This document shows positions 60,759-64,000 of a DNA stretch of 64,000 nucleotides, one piece after another. Position 1 is the first letter of the stretch. Every line of letters starts with the position of its first letter. A program made the translations under genes and the position numbers. The notes beneath the pieces were generated by a model. That model searched no databases and had not been told where the DNA came from. It saw nothing but the letters and a program-made list of their open reading frames with translations. Origin of the DNA: Temperatibacter sp965603205 (GTDB lineage Bacteria; Pseudomonadota; Alphaproteobacteria; Sphingomonadales; Kordiimonadaceae); NCBI GenBank assembly GCA_965603205.1, contig CBFDCC010000009.1, positions 62,001 through 126,000 of the forward strand, given 5' to 3'.

Positions 60759-61126
60759 TATAATACCTCCGGTGCAAGCGAGATGATCTTCATATGCTTC
60801 TTAGCACGAAGTTCACGCACAACAGGGCCAAAGATACGAGTACCAATTGGCTCATGTGTTTTATTAACTAATACTGCAGCATTACGGTCGAAGCGAATGG
60901 TAGTACCATCAACACGACGAACTTCTTTAGCAGTACGAACGATGACAGCACGATGTACGTCACCTTTTTTAACGCGGCCCCGTGGGATCGCCTCTTTCAC
61001 TGAGACAACAATAATGTCGCCTACTCCAGCAGTTTTACGCTTGGAACCACCAAGCACTTTAATGCACTGCACCCTCTTGGCACCGGAGTTGTCTGCCACA
61101 TCGAGGTTGGTTTGCATTTGAATCAT
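60758..61126 (-). CDS. rplN: 50S ribosomal protein L14
   Basis: A 122-residue L14: MIQMQTNLDVADNSGAKRVQCIKVLGG, RGRVKKGDVHRAVIVRTAKEVRR and GTRIFGPVVRELRAKKHMKIISLAPEVL. It is complete and matches the family length exactly. Confidence 0.98.
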   Translation of the reverse strand: MIQMQTNLDVADNSGAKRVQCIKVLGGSKRKTAGVGDIIVVSVKEAIPRGRVKKGDVHRAVIVRTAKEVRRVDGTTIRFDRNAAVLVNKTHEPIGTRIFGPVVRELRAKKHMKIISLAPEVL

Positions 61127-61175
61127 AGGTTTTACCCTCTTTTATATATTACGAACAACCTTAACGGTGGGGCCT

Positions 61176-61412
61176 TTAGGCCTCACCGTTAATAACTGTC
61201 CAGGTCTTCAGTTTTGAGATAGGACGACATTCTTCAATTCGAACGAGGTCCCCAATGTTTAGAACATTGCTCTCATCGTGAGCGTGGTACTTTTTAGAGC
61301 GCTTTATGATTTTGTCAAGCAAAGGATGCTTAAATCGGCGTTCTACTTTCACAACGACAGTTTTGTCGCCTTTATTTGAAACAACAGTACCCTGCAAGAT
61401 GCGTTTAGGCAT
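61176..61412 (-). CDS. rpsQ: 30S ribosomal protein S17
   Basis: A 78-residue S17: MPKRILQGTVVSNKGDKTVVVKVERRFKHPLLDKII and NIGDLVRIEECRPISKLKTW. It lies 11 bases after rpmC. Confidence 0.98.
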   Translation of the reverse strand: MPKRILQGTVVSNKGDKTVVVKVERRFKHPLLDKIIKRSKKYHAHDESNVLNIGDLVRIEECRPISKLKTWTVINGEA

Positions 61413-61423
61413 GATTATTACTC

Positions 61424-61615
61424 CTACGCTTCTGCTTGGCTTGTAAGCACTGTATTGATTCGCGCAATATCTTTGCGAATCTCACGTACACGAGCCGTAT
61501 TTTCTAATTGGCCAGATGATGCTTGAAAACGCAAATTTAATTGCTCTTTTTTCAGGCTGACAAGCTCCTTGCGGAGCTCGTCATTTGATTTGGCGCGAAG
61601 ATCAGCTGCTTTCAT
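61424..61615 (-). CDS. rpmC: 50S ribosomal protein L29
   Basis: A 63-residue L29: two helices with ELRKELVSLKKEQLNLRFQASSGQLENTARVREIRKDIARI. It sits at the polypeptide exit, where trigger factor and SRP dock. It lies between rplP and rpsQ. Confidence 0.97.
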   Translation of the reverse strand: MKAADLRAKSNDELRKELVSLKKEQLNLRFQASSGQLENTARVREIRKDIARINTVLTSQAEA

Positions 61616-61627
61616 GGCTAGCTTCCC

Positions 61628-62038
61628 TTAGTTCAAGCGTTCGACGATGCGAGTTTGAACAGCGAGCTTTGCAGCTGCACGTTCAAAAGCACCACGAGCG
61701 ACTTCTTCAGTTACACCGTCAATTTCAAACATGATGCGGCCAGGTTTTACTTTGGCAGCCCAGAAATCAATTGACCCTTTACCCTTACCCATCCGAACTT
61801 CGGCGGGCTTAGATGTTACAGGCACATCCGGAAAGATGCGGATCCAGACTTTACCCTGACGCTTCATATGACGAGTCATAGCACGACGGGCAGCCTCGAT
61901 TTGACGAGCGGTCACGCGGCCAGGCGTTATAGCCTTAAGACCGAATTGACCGAAATTTAGTGCAGTTCCACCCGGGGCATTACCGCGGATACGACCCTTA
62001 AAGGCTTTACGGAACTTAGTACGTTTTGGTTGCATCAT
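61628..62038 (-). CDS. rplP: 50S ribosomal protein L16
   Basis: A 136-residue L16: QPKRTKFRKAFKGRIRGNAPGG at the start, RQIEAARRAMTRHMKRQGKVWIRIFPD, and GKGSIDFWAAKVKPGRIMFE. Adjacent ATG codons exist at 62038 and 62035. The first aligns with the usual M-x-QPKRTK start and has GGAG nine bases upstream, so I use it. Confidence 0.98.
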   Translation of the reverse strand: MMQPKRTKFRKAFKGRIRGNAPGGTALNFGQFGLKAITPGRVTARQIEAARRAMTRHMKRQGKVWIRIFPDVPVTSKPAEVRMGKGKGSIDFWAAKVKPGRIMFEIDGVTEEVARGAFERAAAKLAVQTRIVERLN

Positions 62039-62050
62039 AGCTCAAAACTC

Positions 62051-62743
62051 CTAACGACGACCCGGTGCACCAGCTTGCGCATCTTGGATGCGACGCTCGT
62101 GAGCCATTGGGTCATGTTCCATGATTTCGCCTTTAAAGACCCAAACCTTGATCCCAATCACACCATAAGCAGTGTGGCCAGAAGCAACGCCATAATCAAT
62201 ATCAGCACGAAGTGTGTGAAGCGGCACGCGGCCTTCGCGGTACCATTCGGTACGCGCGATTTCAGCACCACCTAGACGACCAGCACAGTTGATACGAATA
62301 CCAAGAGCACCAAGACGCTGGGCAGAACTAACAGCACGTTTCATTGCGCGACGGAAAGCCACACGACGTTCTAGCTGCTGTGCAATACCTTCAGCGATCA
62401 ACATAGCGTCAACCTCAGGCTTGCGTACCTCAACAATATTCAATGTTACATCAGAGCTAGTGTGACTTGCGATCTTCTTGCGAAGTTTCTCAATGTCAGC
62501 ACCTTTTTTACCAATGATAACACCGGGACGCGCTGTATAAACAGACACACGGCATTTTTTGGCAGGACGCTCGATAACAACTTTAGAAATACCAGCTTGC
62601 GGTAGTTCTTTGAATACAAATTTCCGAATGCTCAGGTCTTCATGAAGCATGTTGCCATAATCTTCACCCTCAGCGTACCAGCGGGAGTCCCATGTCCGGT
62701 TAATACCAAGACGTAGACCAATTGGGTTTACTTTCTGACCCAT
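62051..62743 (-). CDS. rpsC: 30S ribosomal protein S3
   Basis: A 230-residue S3: MGQKVNPIGLRLGINRTWDSRWYAEG, the KH-domain motif TARPGVIIGKKGADIEKLRKKI, and GIRINCAGRLGGAEIARTEWYREGRVPLHTLRADIDYG. It forms the mRNA entry site. It lies one base after rplV. Confidence 0.98.
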   Translation of the reverse strand: MGQKVNPIGLRLGINRTWDSRWYAEGEDYGNMLHEDLSIRKFVFKELPQAGISKVVIERPAKKCRVSVYTARPGVIIGKKGADIEKLRKKIASHTSSDVTLNIVEVRKPEVDAMLIAEGIAQQLERRVAFRRAMKRAVSSAQRLGALGIRINCAGRLGGAEIARTEWYREGRVPLHTLRADIDYGVASGHTAYGVIGIKVWVFKGEIMEHDPMAHERRIQDAQAGAPGRR

Positions 62744-62744
62744 A

Positions 62745-63122
62745 TTAACTCTCCTCTACTTCACGCACAACAATGCGTAAACGGCTGAAAGGTTTCAAGA
62801 TTTTAGCGGCGCGGCCACGAGCACGAGCGCGGAAACGCTTCATAGTCAGGGCTTTACCGACACTTGCTTCTGCAACGATTAAGCTATCAACATCCAAATT
62901 ATGGTTGTTTTCAGCGTTTGCCACTGCGGAGGCAAGAACCTTCTTCACATCGACTGCTGCTTTACGGTGACTGAATGTAAGAGCAGTAAGAGCCTTCTCT
63001 ACTTTCATACCCCGAATAGTTTGAGCAACCAGATTAAGTTTTTGTGGTGAACCGCGAAGCATGGTAGCTGTTGCGATTGCTTCATTGTCGTTTACACGAC
63101 GAGCATTTGCTTGCTTTCCCAT
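62745..63122 (-). CDS. rplV: 50S ribosomal protein L22
   Basis: A 125-residue L22: RGSPQKLNLVAQTIRGMKVEKALTAL, a central helix LASAVANAENNHNLDVDSL, and the exit-tunnel hairpin with TMKRFRARARGRAAKILKP. It is complete. Confidence 0.98.
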   Translation of the reverse strand: MGKQANARRVNDNEAIATATMLRGSPQKLNLVAQTIRGMKVEKALTALTFSHRKAAVDVKKVLASAVANAENNHNLDVDSLIVAEASVGKALTMKRFRARARGRAAKILKPFSRLRIVVREVEES

Positions 63123-63125
63123 GTT

Positions 63126-63404
63126 CTAAGCCCTCTTCGCTTTTTTGTCCGCCGCGTGACCCCAGAAGGTACGTGTTGGAGAAAATTCACCAAGCTTATG
63201 GCCAACCATATCGTCAGTTACATAGACAGGAATGAACTTCTTGCCATTGTAAACGTTGAATGTGATGCCCACAAATTGCGGTAGTATTGTTGAACGACGA
63301 GACCAAGTTTTGATCACATCCTTCGAACCAGATTCAGTTGCAGATTCCACCTTTTTCATGAGGTGCAGATCAACAAAAGGACCTTTCCATACGGAACGAG
63401 CCAT
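63126..63404 (-). CDS. rpsS: 30S ribosomal protein S19
   Basis: A 92-residue S19: MARSVWKGPFVDLHLMKKVE, the signature VYNGKKFIPVYVTDDMVGHKLGEFSPTRTF, and a short basic tail. It is in the 30S head next to S13. Confidence 0.98.
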   Translation of the reverse strand: MARSVWKGPFVDLHLMKKVESATESGSKDVIKTWSRRSTILPQFVGITFNVYNGKKFIPVYVTDDMVGHKLGEFSPTRTFWGHAADKKAKRA

Positions 63405-63418
63405 TATTCAGACCCTCC

Positions 63419-64000
63419 TTAACGTTTCTTGCGTTCATGACGAGAACGTACGATGTACTTGTCAGTCGCTTTATTGGAACGGGTACGCTTACCTTTAGTA
63501 GGCTTACCCCAAGGAGTAACAGGATGACGACCACCACTTGTGCGACCTTCACCACCACCATGTGGGTGATCTACCGGGTTCATGGCAACACCACGAACAG
63601 ACGGTCTACGACCCAACCAGCGATTACGGCCAGCTTTAGCTAATTTTTGGTTTTGGTTATCTGGATTAGATACCGCACCAACAGTTGCTAAACATTCTCC
63701 GCGAACCACACGTAGCTCACCTGAAGACAGGCGAATCTGTGCGTAACCACCGTCACGACCAACTAGTTGAGCATATGTACCAGCAGAGCGGGCGATTTGA
63801 CCACCTTTACCAGCTTTTAGCTCGATGTTGTGAATGATCGTACCAATAGGCATATTACCAAGTGGCATTGCATTACCTGGCTTCACATCAACTTTGCTGC
63901 CTGCGATAACTTTATCACCTGCGGCAAGACGTTGTGGTGCTAGGATATACGCTTGTTCACCATCTTCGTACTTAATTAGCGCGATAAACGCTGTACGGTT
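63419..64000 (-). CDS. rplB: 50S ribosomal protein L2 (partial, cut by window edge)
   Basis: The last 193 residues of L2. The frame stays open to base 64000, where it reads NRTAFIALIKYEDGEQAYILAP. The Met near 63886 is therefore internal and not the start. The peptidyl-transferase signature GVAMNPVDHPHGGGEGRTSGGRHP is intact, as is the basic end (KYIVRSRHERKKR). The 5' end, about 80 residues, lies beyond the window with the rest of the S10 operon. Confidence 0.97.
   Translation of the reverse strand, partial: NRTAFIALIKYEDGEQAYILAPQRLAAGDKVIAGSKVDVKPGNAMPLGNMPIGTIIHNIELKAGKGGQIARSAGTYAQLVGRDGGYAQIRLSSGELRVVRGECLATVGAVSNPDNQNQKLAKAGRNRWLGRRPSVRGVAMNPVDHPHGGGEGRTSGGRHPVTPWGKPTKGKRTRSNKATDKYIVRSRHERKKR

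Noticed and set aside
63419..63886. A complete 155-residue gene starting at Met near 63886
   Set aside because: The frame continues without a stop to base 64000 and the extra residues are clearly L2, so the Met is internal and the gene is partial.
1..64000. CRISPR arrays, insertion sequences, prophage genes or toxin-antitoxin pairs
   Set aside because: None were seen on reading the window: no regularly spaced direct repeats, no transposase or integrase motifs, and gene order is largely conserved housekeeping.

Overview
The window is about 64 kb of chromosome from an alphaproteobacterium of moderate, slightly AT-leaning base composition. The assignment rests on gene content and order. There is a pyrB-pyrC-plsY-dprA-topA-rnr-rpmG-pleD-divK-DUF3572-dinB run, a MipZ division ATPase, an ATP12-type F1 chaperone, DUF1489 and PAS_5 family proteins, and an S10/spc/alpha ribosomal operon with adk after secY. 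The genus cannot be fixed from the sequence alone. Flagellar (FliN) and chemotaxis (MCP) genes suggest a motile cell. DivK, PleD and MipZ suggest a Caulobacter-like cell-cycle and polarity circuit.

Layout. 1-12.3 kb (+ strand): GNAT acetyltransferase, DUF3089 hydrolase and RuvX; then pyrB, an apparently inactive pyrC homologue, plsY, dprA, topA and rnr. 12.3-15.4 kb: an Hpt/pseudo-receiver protein, rpmG (+), PleD and DivK. 15.5-21.2 kb (+): DUF3572, a HAD-like protein, DinB with an N-terminal zinc-ribbon-like segment, a GGDEF protein, then RidA, a glycerophosphodiester phosphodiesterase and a FemAB-like protein. 21.3-22.9 kb (+): a SorAB-type sulfite dehydrogenase pair. 23-27.2 kb (-): ClpS-ClpA and MipZ with a membrane-anchored J-domain protein. 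27.4-29.2 kb (+): a glucosaminidase-like protein and PanC. 29.2-31.8 kb (-): MgtE, a response regulator and DUF1489. 32-35.2 kb: a secreted hydrolase-like protein, a palindromic element, a PAS_5 protein, tRNA-Leu(GAG), FliN, LipB and acylphosphatase.

35.3-39.1 kb (-): propionyl-CoA carboxylase beta and alpha subunits with a small glycine-rich membrane protein between them. 39.3-47.3 kb (-): ATP12, a membrane protein, a HAD phosphatase, an RluC-type pseudouridine synthase, CrcB, DUF429, two UspA paralogues, RarA and a Deg-family protease. 47.4-51.9 kb (-): an accessory-looking block with two secreted proteins, an OprB-like porin and a CHASE3 chemoreceptor. 52.2-64 kb (-): the ribosomal super-operon from rplB (cut by the right edge) to rplQ.

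Most of the window is conserved housekeeping DNA, and I see no phage, transposon, CRISPR array or toxin-antitoxin module. The items most worth a second look are the Hpt protein with a receiver lacking its phospho-acceptor Asp, the dihydroorotase homologue lacking metal ligands, the small membrane protein inside the pcc operon, the MipZ/J-protein pair, the palindromic and coding-like stretch near 32.8 kb, and a tandemly duplicated terminator that includes the rnr stop codon. Start codons were moved from the longest reading frame where a Shine-Dalgarno (SD) sequence or a stop/start overlap favours another position. All function calls come from reading motifs and were not tested by database search.
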